NCBI RefSeq assembly: GCF_023091745.1
Contig: NC_068926.1
Coordinates: 46,028,001-46,092,000 of the forward strand
Source: Budorcas taxicolor
Lineage: Eukaryota; Chordata; Mammalia; Artiodactyla; Bovidae
Direction of reading: 5' to 3'
DNA length: 64,000 nt
Made by a program: the position numbers and the translations under genes. Shown here piece by piece: positions 10,926 through 23,580 of the stretch. Position 1 is the first letter of the stretch. Each line of letters starts with the position of its first letter. Below the pieces are notes generated by a model. It searched no databases and was not told where the DNA came from. It saw only the letters and a program-made list of their open reading frames with translations.

Positions 10926-13436
10926 TGCATAAATGACATTATTCTCCATCTCACCACTGTCCTTATCCCTGTCGTGGCAGCTGTCACTATCTAAAATCAT
11001 CTTGGGTTTCTTCTCATTTTATTGTTCACTGTCTGTTTCCTAAGAGGGCAGGGACCTTGCCATCCTCGACCACCATTATCTGCAGTGTCAAGGACGTAGT
11101 GGATGAAACTCCTGGGTGCGTGAAGGAACTGATGGATGGAAACACCTTTCAAGGGTCTGATGGAGAAGTTCTGCTGCATTTTCCTCCTGAGATAGGAAGC
11201 TTCCTCCCTCCTCACAGGGCTAAGAGGAGGCAGCTGCCCCCAAGTCTGCCCCCAAGTCAGGAGGCTGAGGAATGGGTCAGGACCTCACCTGTGATTTCCC
11301 CAACCCAGCGCCTCCCCTCCCGGTCCAGCTGTCTCTCCTCCTCTTCGTCTCTCCATCTGTTCTCTGCTTCTCCCATCTCCTCCCAGCTCAGCTACTCCCA
11401 GGACTTGGGTAACCAGCCCCTTGGCCCACCCTGAAGTGATTGAACATCCTCCCTGAACCCACCCTCCAGATTCAAAATGGTTTCAGACCCAGAACAATTT
11501 CCTCAGCCCTGGGAAAACCCTAAATTTCTCGGTTAAGGAAAAAGTTTTTGTTCCTCTAGGGCTCTTAAGCAAATTTGACATTTGTTATGCTGCACATAAC
11601 CATTTCTCCCAAAGCACACTCAGATGGCACAGATTTCTAAGCTATGAAGTCAAGTGTGTAAAATAACTTGATTCTTTTATAGCTAAATATAGTTTGTCTC
11701 TGGAGCCCTCTCTCTGCCAAATGGTAAAACACAATAGATTCCCTTCCTGGAGAAAGGCATCAATTCAGAGCTGTAGATGCTTTTTCTAGACAATTGAGGA
11801 TTTTCTCCCTCCCACCCTAGGTGCCTCTAAGTTACTGCTTCACATGTGGTCAGAGTGGAACCCTCAACTGTCACCTCTCATGCTTCTGACCAGCACATCT
11901 ATTATTGAACTCAGGTTTGGCTGCTCATATCTCAGGGATCTAATTCTGAGAGACTAAGGTTTGGTAAAAGGCTTTACTGAGGAAGCTGGCAATCCTCAGA
12001 GAAGGTGGACTCATGTCCCAAAGAACCAATTTTCCACCTTAGTTTCTGCTCAGGAATTATACAAGGGAAAGGGCTATGTGAGGGAGAGAGACTTAAATTT
12101 CTGTTTTCAGAGATAATGGTCTCCATCACATGGTTCCAAGTAGCGTCATGTCTCACTTATGACTGGAACATTATCTGAGCCATAAATCTCTGGTTAGTTA
12201 GCCTTTCAGCTTTCAACTGGTCTGGGTCTTTGTGCATGTGGGCAGTAAACAGTTAATTTCTCCCACCTGGTGGGGGTTTCAGTATCTGCAGAACAGCTCA
12301 AAGGACGTGCTCAGAGTATTATCTATAGTCCTTGAGGAAGAGTTAACAGTTCTTGAGTTTGTTTACTGCCTGAACTATTATTATTAATTTGTCTTGCTCA
12401 TTTTCCTTTTGTTCTGCATTTTCATGCTTCTTTAACTAAATTTATTCTACAGACAAGAGGCAGGTGGAGGACATGGTGGAGTGGGTGGGGTCTGTCCATG
12501 GAAAGGCCCATAGCCTCCCGCTCAGTTATACTTCCTCATTCAGAATCTGGTCCTACAATGCTCAGTGAGCCTGGTGTCACATTCTGATGCAGCACAGCTC
12601 TCTTGGTGCCCTGTTCCTTTGCTGTAGGTCTTTGTATTCTATGGGATGTGGGTGCACCATGTTCTCTGCATGTTGGGATGTGAGAACCCAAAGTATCTCT
12701 CCTGGGTCCCCTCTGCCCTGAGACCCCACCAGCCACCTCCTCTCTCCGTGCCCTCACTCTGGTTGTGTGGAGTCCCATGAGGTCACTGCTTCCAGAATCC
12801 CAGGCAGGAAGCAAACCCAAGTCCCCTCTGTGTTCAGACCCCAAATTTAACAGGGGTGCCTGTCACTCTCCATTTCACAACCGACTTTGTAGAAGTGTTG
12901 GGTACAAGGCCCCTTCTCATGTCTCTCATCTTTCTTCTGGATTATTCTCTTCCCCAACCCAGAGATAATCTTGACCTATCTGGGGCTGAGAAGTAACTGA
13001 CTCTGAAGGTATTGTGCCAAGTTTTTCTGCAGTCCAACAGGATGATGTACTTGAGAAAAACCTCTTAAATACAGTAATATTATTCATTTGTTCTCTATTT
13101 CTCCCATAGGACTTCTCCTGGAGCAGAAGCCTTCATGGCAATGACCCCATGTGGGGGCTGGGGAGTGGTTGGGAGTGGAGTGGGGGAGGGTAAGGGAGAA
13201 GGCCAAGGCAAAAATACATCAGTCATTTCTTCACAGTATTATGCTACCACTGGGATATCAGTGACCTTCCTCTTGTGGAATTACCAGCCCTGGAGACTGC
13301 TTTGGTGTGACCCAGCTCCTGACCTGAGTCTGAGTTGCCCACCCCCTCAGACCCCATCTCAGAGGGTCCCTAGATGTACAGTAGATGAGAAACTGCCTGG
13401 GAACATCCAGAGTCTGGTCATGGGGTCCCTAGGCCT
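10926..13436. other. Single-copy-looking stretch, no gene seen
   Basis: No family-level coding match. 11910-12480 ('caactggtctgggtc', 'tagtccttgaggaagag', 'cagacaagaggcaggtgg') reads like internal sequence of an old mammalian retroelement that I cannot name with confidence. Frames of 60-128 aa are unremarkable. Confidence 0.35.
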
Positions 13437-13655
13437 CCTCATACTACCCAAGGCAATCTATAGATTTAATGCCATCCATATCAAAATACCAAGGGCCTTT
13501 TCCATAGATCTGGAATGAATAATTTTTAAATTTGTATGGAAACACAGAAAGTCCCCTGAGAGCCAAGACAATCTTAAGGAAGAAGAATAGAGCTAGAGGA
13601 ATCATGCTCCCTGACTTCAGACTATACTAAAAAGCTACAGCAATCAAAAAAGTAT

Positions 13656-13792
13656 GCTGTTGCTGCTGCTGCTAAGTCGCTTCAGTCATGTCCCACTCTG
13701 TGCAACCCCACAGAAGGCAGCCCACCAGGCTCCCCCGTCCCTAGGCTCCTCCAGGCAAGAGTACTGGAGTGGGTTGCCACTGCCTTCTCCCC
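13656..13792 (-). mobile_element. BovA monomer SINE in L1
   Basis: Single antisense BovA unit from 'gctgttgctgctgctgctaag' to 'ttgccactgccttctcc'. The TSD 'aaaaagtat' is at 13647-13655 and 13793-13801, inside the L1. Confidence 0.93.
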
Positions 13793-14782
13793 AAAAAGTA
13801 TAGTAATGGCCCAAACAAACAGACACATAGATCACTGGAACAGAGCAGAGAGCCCAAAAATAAACTCATAAACTGTCAATTAATCTATGAAAAATGAGGC
13901 AAGACTATGCAATGGAGAAACAGTCTTTTTAATAAGTGGTGCTAGGAAAAAAGAACAGCTACATGTAAATGAAATTAATCATTCTCTAACACCATATACA
14001 AAATAAACTCAAAGTGGATTAAGAATCTAAATGTAAGACTAGAAATCATAAAATTCCTAGAAGAAAGTATGGACATAAAGTGCAGCAATATTGTTTCAGA
14101 TCTGTCTCCTAAGGCAAAGGAAACAAAAGCAAAAATAAACCAGTGAGACCTAATTAAACTTAAAAACAAAGGAAGCCATTGACAAAATGAAAAGGCAACC
14201 TACTAAATGGGAGAAAATAATTGCAAATGATATGACCAATAAGGAATCAGTAGCCAATATATATATAGATGACTCTATCTAAAAACCAAACAGCCCAGTT
14301 AAAAATGGGCAGACACCAGTACAAATATTTTTCTAAAGAAGACATACAGATGGCCAACAGGCACGTGAAAAAAATGCTCAAGAACACTAGTCATCAGAGA
14401 AATGTGAATCAAAACCACAAAGTAATATCACCTCTTATCTGTCAAAATGACTATCAGCAAAAAGCAGCACAAGTGACAAATGCAAGAGGTGGAGAAAAGG
14501 GAACCCTTGTGCACTGCTGGTGGGGACGTGAATTGGTACAGCCACTGTGGAGAGCAGTACGGAGGGCGCTCGGAAACCTGAAAATAGGACTGCCGTATGA
14601 TCCCACAATTCCACTCCTGGGCATACACCCAAGGAAAATGAAACCATTAATTTGAAAAGATACATGCACCCCCAAGGCTCTTAGCAGCACTGTTTACCAT
14701 AGCCAAGATACCAAAGCAACCTAACTGTCCAACAACAGACAAACGGATAAAAAGTTGATTATACAGTGATATATATGCAAAT

Positions 14783-14806
14783 GTATATATATATATATAT
14801 TATATA
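14783..14806. repeat. (TA)n microsatellite
   Basis: A run of alternating T and A ('tatatatatatatatat') in the L1 3' UTR, next to the BOV-A2 insertion point. A second TA-rich run continues after the SINE (15090-15129). Confidence 0.8.
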
Positions 14807-14818
14807 CACATACATATA

Positions 14819-15088
14819 CTGCTGCTGCTAAGTCACGTCAGTTGTGTCTGACTCTGTGTGACCCCATAGACAGTAGCCCACCAGGCTCCCGTCCCTGGGA
14901 TTCTCCAGGCGAGAACACTGGAGTGGGTTGCCATTTCCTTCTCCAATGCATGACAGTGAAAAGTGAAAGTGAAGTCGCTCGGTCGTGTCTGACTCTTCGA
15001 GACCCCATGGACTGCAGCCTACCAGGCTCCTCTGTCCATGGGATTTTCCAGGCAAGAGTACTGGAGTGGGGTGCCATTGCCTTCTCCG
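14819..15088 (-). mobile_element. BOV-A2 SINE in L1
   Basis: Dimeric antisense SINE from 'ctgctgctgctaagtcacg' to 'ccattgccttctccg'. The TSD 'tacatata' lies at 14811-14818 and 15089-15096. It interrupts the L1 3' UTR beside a TA-rich tract. Confidence 0.95.
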
Positions 15089-15261
15089 TACATATACATA
15101 TATATACATATATATTATATATATATAATGGAACAATACTCAGCCATAAAAAGAATTAAATTTTGCCATTTGCAGCAATATGGATGGACTTGGAAGGTAT
15201 TATGCTTAGGGAAATAAGTCAGAGAATGACAATGATGTTTGTTTGAGAATGACAATGATGT

Positions 15262-15475
15262 TTGTTGTTTTAGTTGCTAAGTCGTGCCGGACTCTTTTGT
15301 GATCCCATGGACTGTAGCCCGTCAGGCTCCTCTGTCCATGGGACTTCCCAGGCAAGAATACTGGAGTGGGTTGCCATTTCCTCCTCCAGGAATCTTCCTG
15401 TCCCAGGGACTGAATCCCTGTACAGGGACTGAATCCTGCACTGCAGGTGGATTCTTTACTGCTGAGCCAACAGGG
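15262..15475 (-). mobile_element. Bov-tA SINE in L1
   Basis: Antisense tRNA-Glu SINE: reversed tail 'gttgttttagttgctaagtc', BovA body, and reversed tRNA half ending 'ctgctgagccaacaggg'. The stretch 'gggactgaatcc' is present twice near 15405-15440, a small internal duplication. Confidence 0.9.
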
Positions 15476-15894
15476 GAGCAGGACAAACGCTGTATGTTAT
15501 CACTTAAATGTGGAATCTAAAAAATTGAAACAAAGTAGTGAATACAGCACAAAAGAAACAGACTTACAAGAATAGAGAATAAATTAGTGGGTACTAGGAG
15601 GGAACGGGGGAGGGGCAAAACAGGGATGGGGATTAAGAGATACAAACTGCTATGTACAAATAAACAGTTAGAAGGATATGCCGAAGAGCACAGGGAATGT
15701 TTTATAACTATAACTGGAGTATAATTTTTAAAAATTGTGAATCAATTTTTAATTGATTCTCCTGATCCTCCAGGTTAGCATGGTCATGCTATATACCTGA
15801 AACATATAATATTGTAAACACAGTATAGCTGAAACATATAATGTAAATCAACTATAATTCAATAACAGATTCAAAATTAAAATTAAAAATAAAT

Positions 15895-16825
15895 TAACAT
15901 AATAAATGGCGAGGCTAAAGAAATACATAAAAATGAATGAGGGAGAACTTGAGTGATTTCAGCTGGGTGATCACAGACAAGGTTAGGAAAAGAACTTAGA
16001 CAGATGATTTCAAGCAAACAGAATTTTAGATCCATGAGAACCATAAGTAACTTGATGATACAGATTGAAAATTTTAAGACAAAGAGATGACAGCCAGTTC
16101 CATATAGAAGCAAATTGCGTTTTAAAACATTTATGCTGTGGCAGCCAGGAGAGTCCACAAGGATTGTCTGATAATATTTTAAGTAGTTTTGGGGCTGCTG
16201 GATTCTCCTTAACAGCCATTTCTTTTATTATTTGTTACAATCACAAGCCATTTAATGCATTTCACAAGATCCATGTGTCAACTGTCCTCTCTCTCAATGT
16301 AAATTCAAACACACTGTTCCCTTGAACAGTCCTTCCCTTCCACAAACTCTGACACCACCTGGTGAAGCTTCCTGTGGGGCAGACAGGATTCTGTGTCTAA
16401 ATACTCACAGAGTTCTAATCCGCCAGACATGGGACGCCTCTTCTTAACATGCACCAGACCCAGGCTCATGCAGGAAAGTTGCCATTGGAAAGGAGTATTG
16501 CAATGCAGAACTAGTCTGACTCTTGCCCTGCTGAGACATTTAAAAATGAGCATTCCCTGTATCTGCACACTCACAAGTCAATGCTCACTACTATGGAAGG
16601 TCAGATCTCTATTTGTGGGTGATTTATGGGCACAATAGCCTCTAGGAACAATTGTCCATCTACGTGTCAGATAAAACTGTCGCAATGATACAGCCCAGGA
16701 ATACAATAATATTTTTTCACACTCAGGCATCTGCTTCATCTTTCTGAACAAGCGTCAGCATTTATGCTGCAGACATCTGAGTCCATCCTTGAGAGGCAGC
16801 TCCTGAAAAGGCCCCAGGAAGCTCA
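15895..16825. other. Single-copy-looking stretch, no gene seen
   Basis: Frames of 69-91 aa on both strands, none with recognisable domains. No repeat family recognised. Confidence 0.4.
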
Positions 16826-16837
16826 GATACATAGACA

Positions 16838-17043
16838 TGCCTGCATGCTAAGTCGCTTCAGTTGTGTCAGACTCCGTAACCCTATGGACTATAGCCCGCC
16901 AGGTTCCTCTGTCTATGGGGTTCTCCAGGCAAGAAAACTGGAGTGGGTTTCCATGCTCTCCTCCGGGGGATCTTCCCAACCCAGGAAATGAACCCGCGTC
17001 TTTTATGTTTCCTACATTAGCGGGTGGGTTCTTTACCACTAGC
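16838..17043 (-). mobile_element. Bov-tA SINE, antisense
   Basis: Complete reverse-oriented copy with a 12-bp TSD ('gatacatagaca' at 16826-16837, 'gatacacagaca' at 17044-17055, one mismatch). Confidence 0.93.
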
Positions 17044-17055
17044 GATACACAGACA

Positions 17056-17812
17056 CCTGTGCCCAAATCAGGGATGATGATCCAGAAAGTAAACACCCAG
17101 GCTCACTTCTAATTGTGCATTTCAGGAATACCACTCATGTAGTACATCACTCTACCATCTGAAGGAAAAAGAGAAATTGCAGCCTGAGATCCAGTAACTT
17201 CCAGTCTTTTCTTTGGAAAGATGAGACTAGAGAGAAGCAGAAGTGTCAGGCTGACTCACACATCACTGACAAGCACTCAGTGATCTCCCAGGAGCCCCAG
17301 CTGCTAGGCCCAGGATGAAGGCACTTCAGACTGGACCACCTGAGCTTTCTGGGGTGCAGACCTCCATGGAGGGTCCAAGGATCCTCAGGATGTGGCAGAT
17401 GAGCTCAGGTGGTGGTTTTTCTGTCTCACTACAGTAAGGAAGATGCTAGAAGACTCCAGACAAGGTCTCTTTTCCTGCATCTGGGTCCCCTGGGTGCGCC
17501 ACATGACAATTGTTGCTTCCGCAAGCTCCAGGATGCAGTGAGCCCCGGGGTGACCTGTGGCTCTGCAGCCATTTCTGACAGAAGCACAGAGTGTCTCATG
17601 GGGCAGATGTAGGGGCACCTCCCCTTGGGCAGGTTCTGCAGCGTTGAGTTAACATGGAACTCATTTCTCCGGGGCTTCCTAAAACAGCATGTGCTTTCCC
17701 ACCAGTCAAACTCTCCTTCAAGTTGAAGGCTCCTAACAGAGCTGGTGAACAAACTGGTATACCACATGGGTGATATCATCAAAGGACCCTTTGTCTCTCT
17801 TCAAGGGATCTT
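17056..17812. other. Single-copy-looking stretch, no gene seen
   Basis: Overlapping frames on both strands at 17385-17782 (77, 67 and 117 aa) have no recognised domain. No repeat recognised. Confidence 0.4.
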
Positions 17813-18030
17813 GAGAGCTTCTCTGGTGGCTCAGATGGTTAAGAATCCACCTGCCATGCAAGAGACCTGGGTTCAATCCCTGGGTTGGGAAGATCCCCTG
17901 GGGGAGGGCAAGGCTACCCACTCCAGTATTCTTTCTTAGAGAATCCCATGGACAGAGGAGCCTGGTGGGCTACAGTCCATGGGGTTGCAAAGAGTCAGAC
18001 ACGACTAAGCAACTAAGCACAGCACAGCAC
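17813..18030 (+). mobile_element. Bov-tA SINE
   Basis: Full-length copy from 'gagcttctctggtggctcag' to 'gcaactaagcacagcac'. The tRNA-like B box 'gggttcaatccc' is intact. Confidence 0.95.
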
Positions 18031-19149
18031 CAGGAGTCTTGGAGACTATGGTACTACCTCCATGCAGGTGGGCATTCCCTGGGACCTGGAACTTACTCAA
18101 AGCAAGCAGGTGACCCAGGAGCAGATTCAGGAAGGTCTGAATCCCTCCTGATACCACCTGAGGAGCCTGCTCTCCTGGGGTCAGCTCCTCCTGGTCCCTG
18201 CGTCCCAGTCCTCCAGGCCAGCATAGCTCAGCTGCCCTGTGCCCTGTTTAAAGGACTCAGGGCTCTGCACAGACAGTCAGGTTCCTATGGTCCAGACTCC
18301 CAATAGGTCACTTAGTCAGGGAGGGGAATTGCAGTGTCCACTCCCACTTACTGTCTAAGCCAGGTCCTCAGGGGTTCAGGAGAGGAGAATCCATACCCTA
18401 TTTCAGGAACCTCTGCTTCCCAGGGAGAGGATCTACTTGGACTGGGGTACACCTCACAGTGTTCCCGGGAGACCAAGTAGTGCAGCAGCCAGCTGACCCA
18501 GAGGCTCTCTCTGTGGAATCCTAGGAGGCTGCAATGAGGGATGCTCAGCACCATCTCATCTGTCACCCTCATCTGCTTCTCTGTGGCCAATGACTCACCC
18601 AAGATCTTACCTCTAATAAGTGTCAGAGCCCAGAGTGATGCTCAGGCAGGCAGGGTGTGAGGTCCCTGCTCTTAGCCTTAGCACTGTGAGGATGCTGACC
18701 TGACCTTCTCTGAGGGATTGTACCGCCTCCCATCACACTCCTCCCAGTGCTCCATTGCTGCTCTAGGATCCATCATCCTGACTCTGGCACTGACAGAGGC
18801 CGCAGTGGTCCTTCACTGCCTTCCCTTTCCTCTCCTTGCAAGAGGAGGCAACTAAGCAACTGAGCAACGAACACTGTCACATCTGCTACAAAATCCTCTC
18901 ATTCTGCAGCAAAATTTAACCACATTCATCCTGTTTTCCTCTAGGTCTACATTTATTCTCTTCCCTCTCCTAGAATTCTGTTCCGTCCTCTTTTCTCACT
19001 CTGTTATTCTGCATGGATAACTTTTACTAATAAAAATAAGTCTCAGTTCAGACATCATCTACTATGTGAAGACTTTATTGAGCTGGAATAGAAGCCCCTT
19101 TTCTTTCACCAGGTGTTTCTCTGCACAATCCCTTCCTTCCTTCCTTCTT

Positions 19150-19245
19150 TCATTAAACCTCTATTGGGCACCCACTCAGTGCCTGGCACTGAGGATACAA
19201 AGGTGGCAGTGGCATGGTTCTTGCCCTTGAAGAGCTCCCAATTAA
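19150..19245 (+). mobile_element. MIR/L2-type relic
   Basis: Contains 'cctctattgggcacccactc', then 'gtgcctggcactgaggatac' and 'cttgcccttgaagagctc', the familiar order of an old mammalian MIR/L2 fragment. Which of the two families cannot be decided by eye. Confidence 0.6.
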
Positions 19246-20149
19246 CATGTTCTATGAGCATCTCACAGTGGACACATGAGCCCACCCTCATGTCCATGTT
19301 CATTTATCCATATGTGGTCACCTGACTGAGGCCAAGCCAACTGGACTCTTTCCCACTGATTTTCCAATTTGAGATCATCTCCAGGGGCTGAGGCTCCTTG
19401 ACAAGAGACCCTAAGAGCGTGCGCCCTGTGTTTCCCGATACCTGGAGAAGTTGACTCCCTGTGGGAAGGAAAAAGGTCAGTGCAGGAGTGAAGGGACCCA
19501 GGGACGTTCAATCATCTGGTTCCTGCTGCTCTCGAAGCTCACGCCATCTGCCGCCTGCAGTGTTGTTGGCACACCTGAGTCAGGTAGGGTCTACATAGGA
19601 CCAAATGGTACACCCGGTGTGGGTGACTGAACAAAGCTTTGTCTAGGATTGTCCTCAGAGGTGCAGGTAGCTGAAGTGGATCCACGGGGATGCTGAAGAA
19701 CCCCAGGGACTAGCAAGAGTAGGAAGTCGATCCCTGGTATTGTTTGAATGACAAAGTGAGGAAACAAGATTTCTGGATGCCAGGGGGAGCTGTTTCCAAG
19801 GGAAATCGTCCTTGGGCAGGGTCTGTATCCTTAGAGAAGTTCAGCCTCTGCGACGGCCACAGGCCAGCAGGACAGAAGCAGGAAAAATATCCCAACTTCT
19901 CTCTCCCCCTAATCTCAACCAGAAATTGAGGAAGTGCTTTGAGGCAGAGTTAGGACCGGCTTCCCCGACAGATCAGGGCAGGGAAGGGTGAAGGGTGGAA
20001 TTTGGGGGACACACAGAACAACTAACTCAGAACCCTTACTCATTGTCCTTGACCAACAAATACCCCTCTTGACCTCCGGTATTTAGAATTGTGTTTCAGT
20101 TGCCTTAAACTAGAAGTTGCGACAATTCACTCTATTTCCATCACTATCT

Positions 20150-20245
20150 CCCTATTGAACTACAGTCTACTCAAGGCCATACCTAGCCCAGGATCTGGTA
20201 TACAGTAGGTACTCAACAACATTTATTGAATGGCTAGTGGGATGG
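20150..20245 (+). mobile_element. L2/MIR-type 3' end relic
   Basis: Reads 'cctagcccaggatctggtat', 'acagtaggtactcaacaac', 'atttattgaatgg', the standard order at the 3' end of old mammalian L2/MIR copies. Confidence 0.6.
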
Positions 20246-21578
20246 GCACTAAAAGCTAAGGCAATGGGTACAGTATCCTCATTGATGCTATCCTCATAGG
20301 TGCTACAGGAAGATGCTACTCTGATAACCATTTGCCTGGTCACATCACCAGTCCTTAGATGAGAAAGCATCATTTGATCTTTCTAAGTTTTGTTACAACA
20401 GAGCTAGGAAGAAGTTGAGGAAGCCATCACAGAGCTTCTTTCATAGAGGTTACTGCCTAGCAGTATACTGGGCTCTCAGTGTCATTCGATTGATGCTTTA
20501 AAGGAAGGAATAAAAGGGCATGAGTGACTTCCTCAAGCCAATGGGAAGCCATATGCCCTTCCCAGAATTACCACCAAGCTATGACCTCAGAAGGGCAGTG
20601 GATCACCACACACAGCTCCGTTTTTCTTCAGGAACATCATGACCCAGAGTCATCTCATCCCATGGTCCCTCCCCATCACTAACCAGGCTAGATATCTAGG
20701 CCCTGGACATCAGCCACATACTTGGACGGAGGACAAACCTACCCGCTTGAAAAAGGGCCAGCTGCTCCTAATGCTGCTGGGTTTCATGCCTGTGCCACTC
20801 GGGAACACTGCTAGGGAGCTGGAAATGAAGAGACCAACCCGTGCAGCTTCAGGGTAAAAGCTGGGAGAAATGCCAAGAGCCCATGAACCGGTGGCCCTGA
20901 TGCTCAAGAGAGTTGACAACTCTGTCACCACGGGAGAATTGATTGTTCTCAAGTCGAGTCTCAGCTCATCAGGGTGTCTAGAGATCCCAGCCTATCCTCC
21001 CAGGCAATTCCCCTAGTAGTAATTGTGTTTGCCGTGGAAGACTCTCCGAGCTTTGGACAGCCTGCGACCCAGTCTCACACACCCCCTTGCAGGTCAGCGA
21101 TAGCTTCTAACCCATGCTCTGGCTCAGGAGGCATGCTTTTGAAGGGAAACAAACATGATTTAGCCTCAGCAGATTTCAGTGGGAACTCGCATGGGTTCCT
21201 GGTTTTGTGCATTAAGCAAGATGGTTTGCGTTCATCACAGGATGCAAAGCTGAGCTCAGCTCAGGACTGATTCCAAGAACTGCTGAGTGTTGGGCTTCTC
21301 CTTGTAAAGGCACGTGATTAACACAACAATGGTCCCAAAGCCACAGACACTGGGACTGCATCCCACATCAAGCTTTCCTCTGGACTGCAAACTGCCGCAG
21401 GCAGCAGTGGCCCCAGAGGAGGAAATGTGTATGGGCTCCATCCCAGGATGGCTTTGTGCCTACAGGGAAACAAGCTGCTTTTCCAGGAGTGAGAGAGAAA
21501 GAGAAAGGGAGATAGAATGAATAAATGAATGAATACAGAGTCTATGAACACAGCCAAGCCTCTAGTTTTCAAATACAT

Positions 21579-21802
21579 GCCTGCTAAGTCAGTCACTTCA
21601 GTCATGTGGGACTCTTCGTGACCCTAGGGACTGTAGCCTGCCAGGCTCCTCTGTCCATGAGATCTCCAAGCAAGAATACTGGAGTGGGTTGCCATGCCCT
21701 CCTCCAGGGGATCTTCCCCACTTAGGATTGAACCTGCCTCTCTTAAGTTTCCTGCATTGGCAGGTGGGTTCTTTACCACTAGTGCCACTGGGAAGCCCCC
21801 AC
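21579..21802 (-). mobile_element. Bov-tA SINE, antisense, with TSD
   Basis: Complete antisense copy ending in the reversed SINE start 'gccactgggaagcccc'. TSD of about 13 bp: 'ttttcaaatacat' at 21566-21578 and 'ttttcaaatgcat' at 21803-21815 (one mismatch). Confidence 0.95.
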
Positions 21803-21815
21803 TTTTCAAATGCAT

Positions 21816-22343
21816 TGGAATATAAATCATTTTTCATTCTGACCAAATTTCGCTATGCTCTGTCTCCCTCAAAAAGCATTCCATGAGTACAATATCAGAG
21901 AGCCCAGCATCTAGGTTTCACCCTTGCCAGGGTGGTCCTAGGGATCCACATCTTCTCTGGCCTCTGTTTCTTCATGTCTTCCTGAAGGATAGAGTCCTGG
22001 CCATCACCCTCCCTAGGGAAGCACCAGGAAAGGTGGTGTTGGATGCCCATCAGCCCAGACATGGATGCACCCTGAGCTTTGTCTGGGAACTGAAACACAG
22101 AGTCCTTCTGTGTTCCTAGGAACACATCTCTGGGTCCTGTTTCTCCATTTGGCCAATAACAGGGTGGAGATCCCTCTCTTTTCAAGGACCAAAATGTCTT
22201 GAGGTTCCTGTACCCACCAAAAAGTAGCCTTTCTTACTCAACTGGTAAGGCTCTTGGGAACCCAGTGAGCAAGGAATCTAGGTTATTTTTCCAAAGGGCT
22301 TTGTGGGTCCATAGAGTCCACATTTGTTCTTTAAAGCTGTGTG
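21816..22343. other. Single-copy-looking stretch, no gene seen
   Basis: Short unrelated frames (78-96 aa) on both strands. No repeat recognised. Confidence 0.4.
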
Positions 22344-22421
22344 GCAGATGAATGGATAAAGAAGTTGTGGTGCATATATACAATGAAGAATTGCTCAGCC
22401 ATAAAAAGGAATGGATTTGAG
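22344..22421 (+). mobile_element. Older L1 3' end, left half of an interrupted copy
   Basis: Begins 'gcagatgaatggataaag' and runs through 'ttgctcagccataaaaagg', the end of L1 ORF2. It stops where a full-length L1 has inserted. The same copy resumes at 35357. The last 18 bp (22404-22421) are the left TSD. Confidence 0.88.
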
Positions 22422-23439
22422 AGAACAAGAGGGCAGAGGAGTAGGTGGACAGGGAGTACATCTCTCTCCACGAATATATCAGGAATACATCTTCAGACAC
22501 TTCAGAAGTGCATGCAGAACAGCAGCTGAGAGCAGACAGGAGTGCCTGACCAGTGGAAAGAAATATACAGACCCACGCAAAACTCGGTAGGATGAAGGAA
22601 CTAGGGGAGAAAACAGGAGTGCTAGTAGGACTGGACCTGCCCTTGGCAGGTAGGGAAATGGAAGCAGGGGTCCGATCCCCATAGCAGGGCAATTGTCTGA
22701 GTCAGAGGAGAAACATTTAAGGCTGAGGGTGAAACAGCTGATCTGTGGCAACCTAAGCAAGGAGAATCAGACAGTCCTTCCCACAGCCATACATACTCCA
22801 GACAGGGATGCAGATCCCCTGGAAGGTGCAGCGGCTGGAAGCTGGATTTTAGGGATTGTGGAGCAATCCCAGGGCGAGGGCTGCTGTTGACTGTGGAGAG
22901 ACAGATCGAGGGGATGTGAGGGAGGAGACTGTGGTGGGAAAAGCCTGTGGAGGAAAGCCAGGCGGCCATGGAACCAAACAATACTGCTGAGTCACGGGTA
23001 GGGGGTGGCGCCATCACCATAGCCTCCCCACATTACAGCATTGGCAGCTGAACAATAGAAAGGCTGGCCCATCAAATGCCGGATACACTGAACTACAGAG
23101 TAGGACTCCAGCCAGGGGGGACCACCAGGGTGCCTCTCTATGTGCCTGATGCACCGAACAACGGAGAAGGACCCCAGGCAAGGGAGCCCTCTAAGTGCCT
23201 GAACGGGTGGAACTATGGAGAAAACTGGCCAAAGAGGCCTTCTGATCGCCAGCTACAAGAGGCTCGAGAAAAGACTCTGATAGGGCCATAACTCCCACCA
23301 TGGAGGCAGTCCGTGTCCCTGCACAGTTGGTGCTGCCAGGGTACCTGCAAGTCAAGCAGCTGTGCCACCTTTGTGCTCAACTCTCACTGGGGCAGAGTTG
23401 CCACAGGCAAAAAAGTCTTGCTTTTTGGCCGGCAGGGTC

Positions 23440-23580
23440 CCTTTGGTAATGTCCGACTCTTTGTATACCTGTTAGACTGTGGCCTGCCAGGCTTCTCTGT
23501 CAGGGAAGGGGGGGTTCACCAGTTTAGAATCCTGGAGAGTATTCATCAATACTGGTTGCCGTACCTTTCTAGAGCACTAT
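23440..23580 (-). mobile_element. Degenerate BovA-like segment in L1 5' region
   Basis: 'gtccgactctttgtatacc', 'actgtggcctgccaggc', 'ttctctgtcagg', 'caatactggttgcc' follow the order of an antisense BovA SINE, with heavy divergence and small duplications. Either an old SINE insertion or a stretch native to this L1 subfamily's 5' UTR. Resemblance only, by eye. Confidence 0.45.

Larger units (their letters stand above)
13437..15894 (+). mobile_element. Old L1 3' end carrying three SINEs
   Basis: 5'-truncated L1 that begins in the ORF2 C-terminal region ('actacccaaggcaatctat') and runs through the 3' UTR to an A-rich tail. ORF2 remnants include 'gcactgctggtggggacgtg' and the 'cacccaaggaaaatgaaacc' segment at 14269-14655, but frames are short and broken. 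It is more diverged than the two full-length L1s downstream. SINEs sit at 13656-13792, 14819-15088 and 15262-15475. A 23-bp tandem duplication, 'gagaatgacaatgatg...', is at 15222-15267. Confidence 0.93.
18031..21565. other. Mostly single-copy-looking stretch with small relics
   Basis: No gene supported. A 27-bp scrap at 18846-18872 ('gcaactaagcaactgagc') resembles a Bov-tA tail. A short CCTT run is at 19129-19146. MIR/L2-type fragments are listed separately. Frames up to 98 aa (20974-21270) have no recognised domain. 21486-21533 is a GA-rich then GAAT-rich simple stretch. Confidence 0.4.

Noticed and set aside
22234..22692. 152-aa minus-strand frame
   Set aside because: Crosses the boundary of the old L1 and the inserted L1 in antisense; no independent gene evidence.
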